Positions 38,057 through 47,426 of a DNA stretch of 64,000 bases are shown piece after piece; position 1 is the first letter of the stretch, and every line of letters begins with the position of its first letter. A program made the position numbers and the translations under genes. The stretch is from positions 372,001-436,000 of the forward strand of contig CP143430.1 of assembly GCA_039636795.1 (NCBI GenBank). Reading direction: 5' to 3'. Source of the DNA: Micrococcaceae bacterium Sec5.1. Its GTDB lineage: Bacteria; Actinomycetota; Actinomycetes; Actinomycetales; Micrococcaceae. The notes beneath the pieces were generated by a model. That model saw only the letters and a list, made by a program, of their open reading frames with translations. It had not been told where the DNA came from and did no database searches.

Positions 38057-39016
38057 CTACGCCAACAGCGTGTTTACAAGCCGTGCTGCCACTTTCGCGG
38101 TTCGTCCATCGATATCGAACTCCGGGTTCAATTCGGCAACGTCCAAGTGCAACAGGGTGCCGCTTGCGGCTACTTGGCGGCATATAGCACTAATCACGGG
38201 CAGCGGCACCCCGTACGCAGCAGGGGCACTGACTCCCGGCGCCACCGAAGCGGGCAGTACATCAAGGTCGATCGTCAGGTACAGCACATCGATTCCAGTC
38301 ACGAAGTCGGCCACGAACGTCTCGACGCGCTCCGCGGAACAGTCCTCGTCCAGCAAGTACTTCACGCCCAGGCGGTCAGCGGTGTCAAAGAGCGTACGGG
38401 TGTTGTTGGGCTCCGAGATTCCGACGACGGCGTACTTCAGTTCGCGTCCGGCGGCGAGTTCTTCCTGGGCCATCTGGAGGAACGGGGTACCGGAGCTCGG
38501 AGTGGGCTCATCACGCAGGTCAAAGTGGGCATCCAGGTTCAGGACGCCCAAGCGCTTTCCGCTACCCACCGCATTGGATCCGGCCACGCCCAGGTAGCTG
38601 GCAAACGCCATCTCGTGGCCGCCGCCCAGCACCACGGTGAGGTTTCCGGCGTCGAGCAGTTCCGAGATGGCACGTCCGGCGCGCTGTTGTCCTTCTTCCA
38701 GTGAGTCGTCCTCCACAACTACGTCGCCGGCGTCGAACACGTCACGGTCCAGGTGGAACGCCAGCGGAGCCAGCGCCGAGCGGATGGCGGCCGGAGCGGC
38801 GGCGGCACCCACGCGGCCCTTGTTACGCCGCACGCCGGCGTCGCTGCAGAAACCCAGCACGACGGCGGGACGAGAGGCTTCAGGAGCGGCAGGGGAAGTA
38901 AGGGGTGCTATGGCCTGCCACCAGCGGCGATGTTCGTCGCCGTCGCCGTCAAAGCGGCCGGTCCATGGCGTGGGAAGGACGTCTACGGAGGGGCTGGTGC
39001 TGGTGTTTGGGGCCAT
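38057..39016 (-). CDS. hutG: Formimidoylglutamase
   Basis: 319-residue arginase-family hydrolase with the binuclear Mn ligands in GGGHEMAFASYLG, NLDAHFDLR and TIDLDVLPASVAPGVSAP. It splits N-formimidoyl-glutamate into glutamate and formamide, the last step of histidine breakdown. A HutR-type site lies 55 bp before its start, tying it to the hutUH operon 16 kb away. Agmatinase is the alternative, but the motifs and the site favour HutG. Confidence 0.87.
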   Translation of the reverse strand: MAPNTSTSPSVDVLPTPWTGRFDGDGDEHRRWWQAIAPLTSPAAPEASRPAVVLGFCSDAGVRRNKGRVGAAAAPAAIRSALAPLAFHLDRDVFDAGDVVVEDDSLEEGQQRAGRAISELLDAGNLTVVLGGGHEMAFASYLGVAGSNAVGSGKRLGVLNLDAHFDLRDEPTPSSGTPFLQMAQEELAAGRELKYAVVGISEPNNTRTLFDTADRLGVKYLLDEDCSAERVETFVADFVTGIDVLYLTIDLDVLPASVAPGVSAPAAYGVPLPVISAICRQVAASGTLLHLDVAELNPEFDIDGRTAKVAARLVNTLLA

Positions 39017-39070
39017 GCCTTAAGCACACCCCACCTGCGTGCCAAAAAACAGCTTTAGCGTGCCCCAGTG

Positions 39071-39084
39071 TCTGAAATGCCGGA
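39071..39084. promoter_or_regulatory. HutR-type operator before hutG
   Basis: TCTGAAATGCCGGA differs from the HutR consensus at two positions, the same C-terminal half variant (CCGGA) as the hutU site. It lies between the hutG start and the end of the purine permease gene. Confidence 0.65.
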
Positions 39085-39089
39085 CAACG

Positions 39090-40532
39090 CTACTTGACGC
39101 CCAACAACTCCTCCACAGTTCCGATGCCGAAGAACAGCAGGAAGGCGGCTGCCACTGCCCACATCAAGGGGTGGACTTCACGTGCACGGCCCTGGAAAGT
39201 GCGGATCAGGACGTAGGAGATGAAGCCTGCGCCGAGGCCATTGGCAATGGAGTACGTGAAGGGCATGAGGGCGATGGTCAGGAATGCGGGAATGCCCACG
39301 CCCCAGTCCTGCCAGTCGATCTTGCCCACCTGGGACACCATCATGAAGCCCACCACCACCAGCGCAGGTGCCACCGCTTCGAACGGGACCAGGTTGATGA
39401 GCGGCGTGAAGAACATGGCCACCAGGAAGAGCAGGCCCGTGACAATGGAGGCGAGACCGGTGCGGGCCCCCTCGCCAATGCCCGCGCCCGACTCAACGAA
39501 GATCTGGTTGGACGAAACGGACGCGCCGCCACCGACGATTGCGCCCAGTGCATCAACCTGCAGGACGCGGTCCACGTTGGGAATGTTGCCGTGCTCGTCC
39601 ACGGTTCCGGCCTCGTTGGCCAGGCCCACCATGGTGCCCATGGCGTCGAAGAAGATGCTGAGGAGGATCACGAACGCCAGCAGCGCAGCAGCCACAAATC
39701 CGAGGTGTTCAAAGGCTCCAAAAGGGTTGGCTTTGCCGATAAGGGAGAGGTCCGGCGCGCCCCATTCGGACAGTGTGGGAGCTACCAGGGACCAGCCGCG
39801 CGGGTTGACGTTTTTACCGTCGAAGCTTGGACCAATGTGGAGCGTGAACTCGAGGATGGCGGCCAGGGCGGTGGACACTACGATGCCGATCAGGATTGCG
39901 CCGCGGACTTTGCGCACTACCAACGCGATGGTCAGGATCAGGCCGACGGCGAACACCAACGTCGGCCAACCCATCAACTTGCCCTCCACGCCCAGGCCGA
40001 GCGGGACAGTGGTGCCTGCGGCATCCGGAATTCGGCGGACAAAGCCGGCGTTCACAAGGCCGATCAAGGCGATGAAGAGGCCAATGCCCACTACGATTGC
40101 CGTCTTAAGGGCTTCCGGGACGGCCCTGAAAACGGCCGTGCGGAATCCGGTGAGTACCAGGATGAGCATGGTGACACCCGAAAGCACCACCAGCCCCATC
40201 ATGTCCGGCCACGTCAGGCCCGGGTGGGAGGCGACGGTCACGGCCACGAACGCGTTCACTCCCAGACCGGTTGCCACCGCGAAGGGGTGCTTGGCCCAGG
40301 CGCCCATGAGGATGGTCAGGATGCCCGCCACGAACGCAGTGGTTGCCGCTACGGCCGTGAAGCCAAGGGACGCTCCGCTCGAGTCTGCCCCGGAGAGGAT
40401 CAGCGGATTCAGTACCACGATGTAGCTCATGGCGAAGAAGGTCGCGAAGCCGCCACGTATTTCCCGCGAATATGTGGACCGGCGCTCGGAGATCTTGAAG
40501 TAGCGGTCGATTGCAGAACCTTGTTTCAGCAT
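39090..40532 (-). CDS. NCS2-family purine permease (AzgA/PbuG type)
   Basis: 480 residues, about 13 spans. RGGFATFFAMSYIVVLNPLILS at the N terminus, GLGVNAFVAVTV and VFDSMGT-like IFFDAMGTMVGLANEAG are hallmarks of the adenine/guanine/hypoxanthine proton symporters. Single gene; no riboswitch seen in the 110 bp to the divergent CopC gene. Confidence 0.9.
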   Translation of the reverse strand: MLKQGSAIDRYFKISERRSTYSREIRGGFATFFAMSYIVVLNPLILSGADSSGASLGFTAVAATTAFVAGILTILMGAWAKHPFAVATGLGVNAFVAVTVASHPGLTWPDMMGLVVLSGVTMLILVLTGFRTAVFRAVPEALKTAIVVGIGLFIALIGLVNAGFVRRIPDAAGTTVPLGLGVEGKLMGWPTLVFAVGLILTIALVVRKVRGAILIGIVVSTALAAILEFTLHIGPSFDGKNVNPRGWSLVAPTLSEWGAPDLSLIGKANPFGAFEHLGFVAAALLAFVILLSIFFDAMGTMVGLANEAGTVDEHGNIPNVDRVLQVDALGAIVGGGASVSSNQIFVESGAGIGEGARTGLASIVTGLLFLVAMFFTPLINLVPFEAVAPALVVVGFMMVSQVGKIDWQDWGVGIPAFLTIALMPFTYSIANGLGAGFISYVLIRTFQGRAREVHPLMWAVAAAFLLFFGIGTVEELLGVK

Positions 40533-40645
40533 GAAGGTCTCCGGGGATCGGGGGAGTTTGCTCTCAAATCCTATGCCCGCCGATGTGGGGTGCCGGGACG
40601 ATTCGCCTAGTCTGTAAGGAAGCCAACACTAGGAGAAACCGCCCC

Positions 40646-41269
40646 ATGCGTACCATCCGACCGCTTCTGGCCGCCGTCGTAGCCGCTCTCGCTTTCGCTT
40701 CCGCGTTACTGCTGGGCGCCGCTCCGGCCTCCGCGCATGACGTCGCCGAATCAACGACTCCGGCCAATGGTGCGCGGGTAGCTGAAGTGCCGGCGTCGGT
40801 GTCGATCACGTTCAACAACCGGCCACTGGCCATCGGTTCGGGCGTAACTGTCACCGCTGGGGGCGAAAACTGGGCAGATGGCGCAGTGGAGATCATCGAC
40901 AACATGGCTGTCCAGAAGCTGCGTCCGGGCGCTCCGGCTGGCGAATACACGGTGGTGTGGCGCGTGGTCAGCTCCGACTCCCACCCGATTGAGGGAACTT
41001 TCAAGTTCACTGTTTCCGGAACAAGCACGACGACGGCGAGCGGCTCAGCAGGCGCCTCCCCATCGGCTTCGGGAGCCGTTCCGACGGCGGGGACGGCAGC
41101 GCCCGGTACCGAAAATAGTGAGGCCTCTCCGGCAGTTTCCCAACCCTTCCCCTGGAGCATTGTTGGCCTCGCCGTCGTGGCAATCGGTCTCGTGATCTTC
41201 CTCGCTGTTACAGCCCGGAAGAAGCTGGCGGCTCCGAACGACCCGGATGACGAAAATTCCGCGGAATAA
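40646..41269 (+). CDS. CopC-domain copper-binding membrane protein
   Basis: 207 residues from the ATG at 40646 with AGGAG upstream. Signal peptide ending at ASAHD leaves an N-terminal His as copper ligand. The CopC domain follows (ESTTPANGARVAEVPASVSI, VVSSDSHPIEGTFKF with the second His), then a Ser/Thr/Ala linker and one membrane helix (IVGLAVVAIGLVIFLAVTA). CopC-type proteins bind or shuttle copper outside the membrane. No CopD partner is adjacent. Confidence 0.87.
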   Translation: MRTIRPLLAAVVAALAFASALLLGAAPASAHDVAESTTPANGARVAEVPASVSITFNNRPLAIGSGVTVTAGGENWADGAVEIIDNMAVQKLRPGAPAGEYTVVWRVVSSDSHPIEGTFKFTVSGTSTTTASGSAGASPSASGAVPTAGTAAPGTENSEASPAVSQPFPWSIVGLAVVAIGLVIFLAVTARKKLAAPNDPDDENSAE

Positions 41270-41416
41270 CGGGGTTTTCTACATACTTGCGAAGATCTCG
41301 AAACGGTCACTGCGACACGCCAAAAACGAACTGCTCGTTACGTAAATGTGACTTTGAAGTGATCATCCCGTACGGTTGTACTTGTGCCTGTTCCACGTAA
41401 CGGGCATTTCCGGGCT

Positions 41417-41600
41417 GATTGCCTAGCTCTGCCGCAGTCCGGAATCCGTTCGCAGACAAACCTACGGCAGAGACGGGGAACCCATTTTGGCCCGCTTTCA
41501 GAGCGCGCCTTGGGGTGAAGTCACGAAGCTTCCGCTGCACAGCGGGGGATAGTGGCCGGGTGACTCCCATCCGAATCCGACAGCTAACCTCGCAGGCATC
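41417..41600 (+). ncRNA. c-di-AMP riboswitch (ydaO/yuaA type)
   Basis: The leader of the following cell-wall gene contains the conserved blocks GGGGAACCC (41475), TGGGGTGAA (41511), GCCGGGTGACTCCC (41554) and CGAATCCGACAGCTAACCTC (41572). Pairing GATTGCCT (41417) with AGGCATC (41594) gives P1, and CTCTGCCG/CGGCAGAG (41427/41465) a hairpin. In actinobacteria this switch controls resuscitation factors and NlpC/P60 hydrolases and turns expression off when c-di-AMP is high. Confidence 0.85.
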
Positions 41601-41615
41601 GGGAGAGGCTCTTTC

Positions 41616-42386
41616 ATGTCTTCACGCATTCTTCGCGGCCGTCGTAAGGCGGACAGCGTACGTCCTAATCCGTTCATTTCCATCTCCAAGGCTGTTGCCA
41701 GCAACGCATCCGGCGCAGGTCGCCAAGCCGCTGTCATCGCAGCAGCTTCAGGCCTCGTCCTGACAGGCTCCATTGCTGCCCACGCAGCAGAGACCCCTGT
41801 TCAGCGCGACTCCAGCCCTGCTACGGTCGCCGAGACCGTCACTGAGGGTCCCACCAAGGTTGTTACGGCCGCCTCCACGGCCACGATCAACTTCGAGCGC
41901 CCTGCGGTTGCTTCCGTTGCGGCTCCCGTTATTGAAAAGCCGGCACCCGTTGCTCCGGCTCCGGTTGCCAAGCAGGCCCCAGCAGCGGCCACGGTCAAGG
42001 CCGCCGCAACCACTACGGCTACCGCTCCGGTGGCAGCCGCGCCTGCTGCAGCAGCTCCGGCTGTTGGTGGCGTCAACGCCGCTATGGTTGCCTCGGCTTA
42101 CGCCCAGATCGGCATCATGCAGGACTGCACGGCCATGGTCGAAAGGGCCCTCGGCTCTGCAGGCATCCCGGTTGGCGACCTCGCACCCATGCAGTTCCTG
42201 AACTACGGCAAGGTTGTCAGCGACCCCCAGCCGGGTGACATGATCGTCCAGTCCGGCCACGTAGCCATCTACATCGGCAACGGCCAGGCCATCAGTGGTG
42301 GCATCAACGGCAACCAGACGGGCATCCACCCGATCAGCTGGCTCACCGCAACCGGCCCCATCACGTACGTACGCGCCGGCGCCTAA
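41616..42386 (+). CDS. Secreted NlpC/P60-like cell-wall hydrolase
   Basis: 256 residues. A long signal region with a hydrophobic core around residues 38-60 is followed by an Ala/Pro/Val-rich linker, and a C-terminal papain-like domain: Cys in GIMQDCTAMVERALGS, His in IVQSGHVAIYIGNG. This domain cleaves peptide stems of peptidoglycan. The riboswitch 16 bp upstream of the start is strong support. Probably secreted and cell-wall bound through charge, as no sorting signal is seen. Confidence 0.85.
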   Translation: MSSRILRGRRKADSVRPNPFISISKAVASNASGAGRQAAVIAAASGLVLTGSIAAHAAETPVQRDSSPATVAETVTEGPTKVVTAASTATINFERPAVASVAAPVIEKPAPVAPAPVAKQAPAAATVKAAATTTATAPVAAAPAAAAPAVGGVNAAMVASAYAQIGIMQDCTAMVERALGSAGIPVGDLAPMQFLNYGKVVSDPQPGDMIVQSGHVAIYIGNGQAISGGINGNQTGIHPISWLTATGPITYVRAGA

Positions 42387-42398
42387 GCTTTACGCTCC

Positions 42399-42458
42399 AA
42401 CTCAGAAGGCCGGTGCCTTCGAGGACTAACGTCTTCGGAGGCACCGGCCTTCTGAGTT
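42399..42458. terminator. Bidirectional intrinsic terminator
   Basis: 24-bp arms (42399-42422 and 42435-42458) with one mismatch, GC-rich core GGCCGGTGCC, and TTTT at 42462. It separates the convergent hydrolase and flavoprotein-like genes. Confidence 0.88.
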
Positions 42459-42473
42459 AACTTTTGTTCGTTT

Positions 42474-43166
42474 CTAAGCCAGGGCGATGCCCGGCGAAGC
42501 TGGTAGGGCCACCTTGGATGAGATTGCTTGCCCTACTGCCTTGGCTTGCCGGAGTACTTCCTTGGGCGTGGGTGTAATGAGTTCCCCCACGCCTACCAAG
42601 TGCATTCCCACGGCACGCATGGCTGCTGCGAGGTTCTGGCCTATGGCGATTCCCAAGTCCGTAAGCATTCGGCGCAGTTGGCTCTGGGCGCAGCGCGTCA
42701 CCACGATGTGGTCGGCCAGAAGAACTCCAGTGGCTGTATGCACGGCCCATTGCCGTGGGGTGGATTCAAGCGGGCCGTAAACGCTCAGCCCAGCCCTCTG
42801 GCTGGCCGTGTTCAGGCTTGCTGCGAGTCCATATCCAAGCTGCTGGGACGAGTCGCCGCCCAGGAAGTCCAGACGAACAGCGCGTGTGGTGGTGCGGACA
42901 TCCAGGTGATGGCTTGCGGCGTAGTTGCGCAGATGGCGCAGGATCTCGTTGCGTTCCTGCATTGCCGCGGGGTCCGCTGCGTCGCAGCGCTGGAGCATTC
43001 CCGTATGGACCGATGGTCCGGTGGTGGATAAAGTACCAAAGCCATCCAGCACGATGGAACCTACGCCATAGCGGCTGAGCTCGCTGGCAACAGCCAAGCC
43101 GGACAGGCCGGTACCGATCACCACGGTGGTAGTCCGTTCCGTGACGGAATCAGGAGTGAGTGACAC
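42474..43166 (-). CDS. Short FAD/NAD(P)-binding Rossmann protein
   Basis: 230 residues from a GTG at 43166 with AAGGAGG upstream. The N terminus has a dinucleotide motif VVIGTGLSGLAVASELSRYG as in flavin-dependent oxidoreductases, and DHIVVTRCAQSQ lies where the second dinucleotide strand would be. It is much shorter than typical family members (about 400-500), so it may be a reduced or non-catalytic form. Role unknown. Confidence 0.62.
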   Translation of the reverse strand: MSLTPDSVTERTTTVVIGTGLSGLAVASELSRYGVGSIVLDGFGTLSTTGPSVHTGMLQRCDAADPAAMQERNEILRHLRNYAASHHLDVRTTTRAVRLDFLGGDSSQQLGYGLAASLNTASQRAGLSVYGPLESTPRQWAVHTATGVLLADHIVVTRCAQSQLRRMLTDLGIAIGQNLAAAMRAVGMHLVGVGELITPTPKEVLRQAKAVGQAISSKVALPASPGIALA

Positions 43167-43596
43167 TGCTTGGGTTCCTCCTTGACGTGTGTGCCTTTCG
43201 GCAGCGCGTGGGATCGCGTCCGTGTTCCCCAAGCGGCCGCAAATAAATGGCCGGGTTGTGTCCTGGGACACTTTTGCCGGCCATTCGGTGACTCGAACAC
43301 TACCGAACTTTTTCTGCCATGGATAGCCTCGGCGGCAGCGTGTTTTGGATGTTCATCCGCAGCGCAACCTGGAGGGCGGTGAGCGTGCCGAAAACCGAGC
43401 CCGGACCGTTATCCACATAGCCCGTAGTCGCCTTGATTCGGCATTGCCAACCGAGAATAGTGGGCATTGGAAGGAGAAGCCCAGCGGGTTTCTTCGGCCC
43501 CGGCTATTGGTTGTACGCCAGCAAGGGAACACCGGTACGGAGAACCTCTGGCAGAATGGCCGGAACATCAAGCAGTAGGTGGAGAGGCGGGCCCCA
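43167..43596. other. 430-bp intergenic region with a hairpin
   Basis: Between two divergent genes. It holds a hairpin at 43246-43285 (AATGGCCGG/CCGGCCATT, inner GTGTCC/GGACAC) in what would be the leader of the flavoprotein-like gene. No convincing gene was found. The rest presumably holds two promoters. Confidence 0.5.
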
Positions 43597-44634
43597 ATGG
43601 ACCAGCACGGCAGACACGTTGAAGAACCACGGGACGGCGAGGAGCAGGCAGTGGCGCCTGGTGGAATCGTCGTCGGAGTGGACGGATCCGAGCATGGTCA
43701 ATGCGCCCTTGTTTGGGCCGCGCGTGAGGCGGAACGGCGCCAACTTCCCCTGCATATAGTCACGGCTTATTCGGTGCCCATCTTCGCGGCATCCGGCCTC
43801 GACGGCGGATACGCCACTGTGGACGATTCCGTGATCCGCGAGGGCGCGGAAGCAATCGTCAAGCAGGCCATGGATAAGGTCTCGAAGTACAACCTCGACG
43901 TCGATGCTTCAGTGGAGAACGGCGATGCCGCAGGGGTCCTCCTGGACTTGTCTGCAAACGCCGCGCTCCTGGTGTTCGGCAGCCGTGGCCGTGGCGGCTT
44001 CGTTGGGCGTCTCCTGGGCTCGGTCAGCAGCGCCTTGCCGGCTCACGCAAAATGCCCCACCGTAACGGTCCCGCTCTACTGTGCGGACCGTTTGGGCGAG
44101 AACACCGAGGACAAGCACATTAAGGCTGAGCACGCCAAGGCCGGGCCACGCACGGTGGAAAACGTCGTCGCCGTCGGTGTGGACGGTTCAGAGCAGGCGC
44201 GCGTCGCTGTTCTTGAGGCAGCCGAACAAGCCCAGCGGATGGGGGCCAAGCTCCGCGTCATTTGTGCCGTGCCGCAATACAGCGGCTCCTTGGCCTGGGT
44301 GCCCGCACCTTTGGACCGCGATGCCCTGTTCGCGGACATCAAAGTCCAGCTGGATGCAGGCGTCGCCTGGCTCCGCAGCCATTTCCCGCAGTTGACTGTG
44401 GAAACCGACCTGAGGGACGGCTCACCTGTTGACGTCCTGGTTGAGGCCAGCCGGGGCGTGGAGCTGGTTGTCCTGGGTACACGGGGCCGTGGTGGTTTTG
44501 CAGGCATGCTCCTTGGTTCCACTTCCGACGGCGTCCTGCATCACGCCAAGGGACCGGTCCTCGTGGTTCCGGACCGGGAGGACCCACGGCTGGCAGACCG
44601 GCCCAAATTCGGACCCATGCTCGGTGCGGCTTAG
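43597..44634 (+). CDS. Tandem-domain universal stress protein
   Basis: 345 residues from the ATG at 43597 (GTG at 43579 is possible). Two USP domains: residues about 20-160 and 180-325. Each has the start VVGVDGSE/VAVGVDGSE and the ATP-binding loop GSRGRGGFVGRLLGSVS or GTRGRGGFAGMLLGSTS. Such ATP-binding double USPs accumulate in hypoxia and stationary phase in actinobacteria. It is followed 20 bp later by a PEP-synthase-like gene, so they are likely co-expressed. Confidence 0.9.
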   Translation: MDQHGRHVEEPRDGEEQAVAPGGIVVGVDGSEHGQCALVWAAREAERRQLPLHIVTAYSVPIFAASGLDGGYATVDDSVIREGAEAIVKQAMDKVSKYNLDVDASVENGDAAGVLLDLSANAALLVFGSRGRGGFVGRLLGSVSSALPAHAKCPTVTVPLYCADRLGENTEDKHIKAEHAKAGPRTVENVVAVGVDGSEQARVAVLEAAEQAQRMGAKLRVICAVPQYSGSLAWVPAPLDRDALFADIKVQLDAGVAWLRSHFPQLTVETDLRDGSPVDVLVEASRGVELVVLGTRGRGGFAGMLLGSTSDGVLHHAKGPVLVVPDREDPRLADRPKFGPMLGAA

Positions 44635-44654
44635 GCCGCTGGCGCGCACCGTCC

Positions 44655-47426
44655 ATGGATAACCGGGAGCCTGGGAAGCATAAGCAGGAAAACAGTGCGG
44701 GCGCGGATTTAACTGGCCCCGTCTTCATTCGGGACATTGCGGACATCCGGGCGGACATGCTCCCCGAGGTAGGTGGCAAGGCCGCCAACCTCGGCGAGTT
44801 GAGTGCCGCCCGCCTGCCGGTGCCGCCAGGCTTTTGCCTGACAACGTCCGCCTACCGGTACGCCCTTTCAGCGATTGGCATGGAGGACATCTTTGCGCTT
44901 CTGCAGGACGCCGAAGCTTCTGACCTTGACGAACTGAACAGGCTGGCCGCCCGGGCCAGGTCCTTGGTGCTCGACGCCGGAGTTCCCACCGACGTCGCAG
45001 AGGCGGTACGGGCGGCGTATCGGAAGTTGGGAGACGCTGCCCCCGTCGCAGTGAGGTCCTCAGCCACGGCTGAGGACCTTCCCTTCGCCAGTTTTGCCGG
45101 ACAGCAGGACACTTTCCTGAACGTGGTCGGAGCAGACGCAGTCCTGGATGCCGTAAGCCGCTGTTGGGCATCGCTCTGGACGGACCGGGCCGTGAGCTAT
45201 CGGACAACCAACGGGATAGATCATTCCACGGTGACGTTGGCGGTCGTTGTCCAGGAAATGGTGGATTCCGCGACGGCCGGGGTGATGTTCACGGCCAACC
45301 CTGTCACGGGGCGGCGCCGTGAAGCTGTGATCGATGCCAGCCCCGGTTTGGGCGAAGCCGTGGTGTCAGGCGCCGTTAATCCCGATCAGTACGTAGCTGA
45401 TATGCAGAGCAACTCCATCCTGAAACGGACCCTCGGCGACCGACAGGTAGAGATCCGATCGCTGGCTGGCGGTGGCACTGAACGAATTGAGCGAGCGGGT
45501 GGTGCTGAAGCACTTGAAAACCACTCCGTGCAGCCGTGCCTGAGCGATGACCAGATCCGGGCGCTGGCCGATTTGGGCAGGCGCGTCGAGGCCCACTATG
45601 GAGCCCCGCAGGATACAGAATGGGCGATCGATTCCTCCGGAAAACTGTGGCTCACACAGGCAAGACCCATTACTACCCTCTATCCGTTGACCTCGCGAGT
45701 GCCGGCGACTCCCGGTGAGCACGCGTTCCTGAACTTCAGTCTCGCCCAAGGCCTCACCAGGCCTCTGACGCCCATGGGTCTGGCGGGTATCCGCCTGATA
45801 GCCTCCAGTGTTGCCCGCAGGGCTGCCTTCGATGTCCCAGATCCACGCTCAGGACCATCGCCCTACTATGAGGCCGGGCAGAGGATCTTCTTCGACTTCA
45901 CATCCGTGCTTCGCAGCAAGGTGGGCCGGGCCATTGTGCCGCGCATCTTTGACATCATGGAGGCCCGTTCTGCGGCGGTGATTCGTGGCCTTTTCGATGA
46001 CCCGCGGTTCGCCCTCACCATTAAAACTCCTTTAAGACTCATCCGGCACGTTGCGCCCGTTGCGGCTAAATACCGTGTTCCAGAGTCGGCGATCCGGGCT
46101 CTTTTCCGTCCCGATGCCGCAATGAAGCGCCAAGAGCAGCTGGAGGCAGAACTCCATCAGGCCCTTCAAGTGCCGGAGAGCATCACCGCCCATCAGCGAA
46201 TCGCCCACGTACAGAGAATCCTGGGGGAGGAAGTATTCGCAACGGTTCCCCAAGTCCTGCCCCTTCCCGTTCTGGGCTTTGCGATGCTGGGACTCGTCCG
46301 GAAAATGCTGGGTAAGCAAGCCCCCTTGGACCAGCTGCAAACAGTGATTCGTGGGCTGCCCAACAATGTCACTACGGAGATGGACCTTGCACTGTGGCAG
46401 CTTGCAAAGGAAATCAGGGATGACCCGGAGGCCCTGGCCTTCCTGAGTTATCCCACACTTGAGGAACTCGTTCGGCAGTTCAAGGACAAGAAACTTCCAG
46501 CAGTTGCCCAAGCCGGGCTTGAAGCTTTCCTGCGCACCTATGGGCATAGAGCAGTGGCAGAGATCGACCTCGGCATGCCCCGATGGTCGGACGACCCCAC
46601 CCACATACTCGGCGTCGTGGTCAACTATCTGCGGCTCGAGCACACTGCGGAAGCACCCGACCAGCAGTTCAGAAAAGCTGTTCGGGAGGCAGATGAACAG
46701 GTTGCCAGGTTGGTTGCGCGGGCAAGGGCCAAGAGTCCGCTCCACGCCAAGCTGGTGCGAACAGCCTTGGACCGCACACGCCGGTTTGCCGGCATGAGGG
46801 AACTCCCCAAATACAACCTCGTCCTCGGCTTGGCTTCGGCAAGGGAACAGCTGTTCCTGGTCGGAGCAGAACTGGCAGAGGCAGGGCGGATTGAACGCGC
46901 CGAGGATATTTTCTTCCTGGACCTCAACGAAGTAGAGACTGCCCTGGCAGGCAACAAGCTCCACCAACTCGTGGAAGATCGCCGCGCGGACTATGCGCAG
47001 GAACTGCGGCGTCGGCACATTCCGCGGGTATTGCTCTCAGACGGAACAGAACCCGAAGCCACCGCTACGGCTGGCGGAACCGCAGGTGCCCCGGGCACTC
47101 TTTCCGGCAGCCCGGCGTCGGCAGGCATCATCACAGCCCCTGCGCGGGTCATCCTGGACCCCGTTGGCGCCCATCTGGAACCAGGGGAAATCCTCGTAGC
47201 GCCCTCCACCGACCCCGGCTGGACACCCCTGTTCCTTACGGCTGGTGGTTTGGTCATGGAAATGGGCGGTCCCAACTCCCATGGCGCCGTGGTGGCCCGC
47301 GAATACGGCATACCGGCCGTCGTCGGCGTGCCCGACGCAACCCTGCGGATCAGCTCAGGCCAGATCATCACCGTGGATGGAGCAGCAGGAACGGTTACTA
47401 CCACCCCAGGTGACGCGCCAAGCTAG
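44655..47426 (+). CDS. PEP-synthase/rifampicin-phosphotransferase-like enzyme
   Basis: 923 residues. N-terminal PPDK ATP-grasp (VGGKAANLGEL, AVRSSATAEDLPFASFAGQQ, GVMFTANPVTGRRREA), a middle helical domain (about 380-790), and a C-terminal swivelling phosphohistidine domain (EMGGPNSHGAVVAREYGIP with the His). Rifampicin phosphotransferases (Rph) have this architecture at about 870 residues; PEP synthase has an extra PEP-binding TIM barrel, which is absent here. The order therefore favours Rph-type. No inverted GGGGCTTGC rifamycin element was noticed upstream. The start has no Shine-Dalgarno. Its stop overlaps the convergent CDF stop. Confidence 0.78.
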   Translation: MDNREPGKHKQENSAGADLTGPVFIRDIADIRADMLPEVGGKAANLGELSAARLPVPPGFCLTTSAYRYALSAIGMEDIFALLQDAEASDLDELNRLAARARSLVLDAGVPTDVAEAVRAAYRKLGDAAPVAVRSSATAEDLPFASFAGQQDTFLNVVGADAVLDAVSRCWASLWTDRAVSYRTTNGIDHSTVTLAVVVQEMVDSATAGVMFTANPVTGRRREAVIDASPGLGEAVVSGAVNPDQYVADMQSNSILKRTLGDRQVEIRSLAGGGTERIERAGGAEALENHSVQPCLSDDQIRALADLGRRVEAHYGAPQDTEWAIDSSGKLWLTQARPITTLYPLTSRVPATPGEHAFLNFSLAQGLTRPLTPMGLAGIRLIASSVARRAAFDVPDPRSGPSPYYEAGQRIFFDFTSVLRSKVGRAIVPRIFDIMEARSAAVIRGLFDDPRFALTIKTPLRLIRHVAPVAAKYRVPESAIRALFRPDAAMKRQEQLEAELHQALQVPESITAHQRIAHVQRILGEEVFATVPQVLPLPVLGFAMLGLVRKMLGKQAPLDQLQTVIRGLPNNVTTEMDLALWQLAKEIRDDPEALAFLSYPTLEELVRQFKDKKLPAVAQAGLEAFLRTYGHRAVAEIDLGMPRWSDDPTHILGVVVNYLRLEHTAEAPDQQFRKAVREADEQVARLVARARAKSPLHAKLVRTALDRTRRFAGMRELPKYNLVLGLASAREQLFLVGAELAEAGRIERAEDIFFLDLNEVETALAGNKLHQLVEDRRADYAQELRRRHIPRVLLSDGTEPEATATAGGTAGAPGTLSGSPASAGIITAPARVILDPVGAHLEPGEILVAPSTDPGWTPLFLTAGGLVMEMGGPNSHGAVVAREYGIPAVVGVPDATLRISSGQIITVDGAAGTVTTTPGDAPS

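Noticed and set aside
39039..40610. A 523-codon open frame on the plus strand
   Set aside because: It is antisense to the NCS2 permease and encodes a His/Asp/Gln/Gly-rich product unlike any protein family.
42474..43166. Frameshifted remnant of a longer flavoenzyme
   Set aside because: The frame is intact with a strong ribosome site and a terminator beyond the stop. No continuation of a flavoenzyme was seen in other frames nearby.
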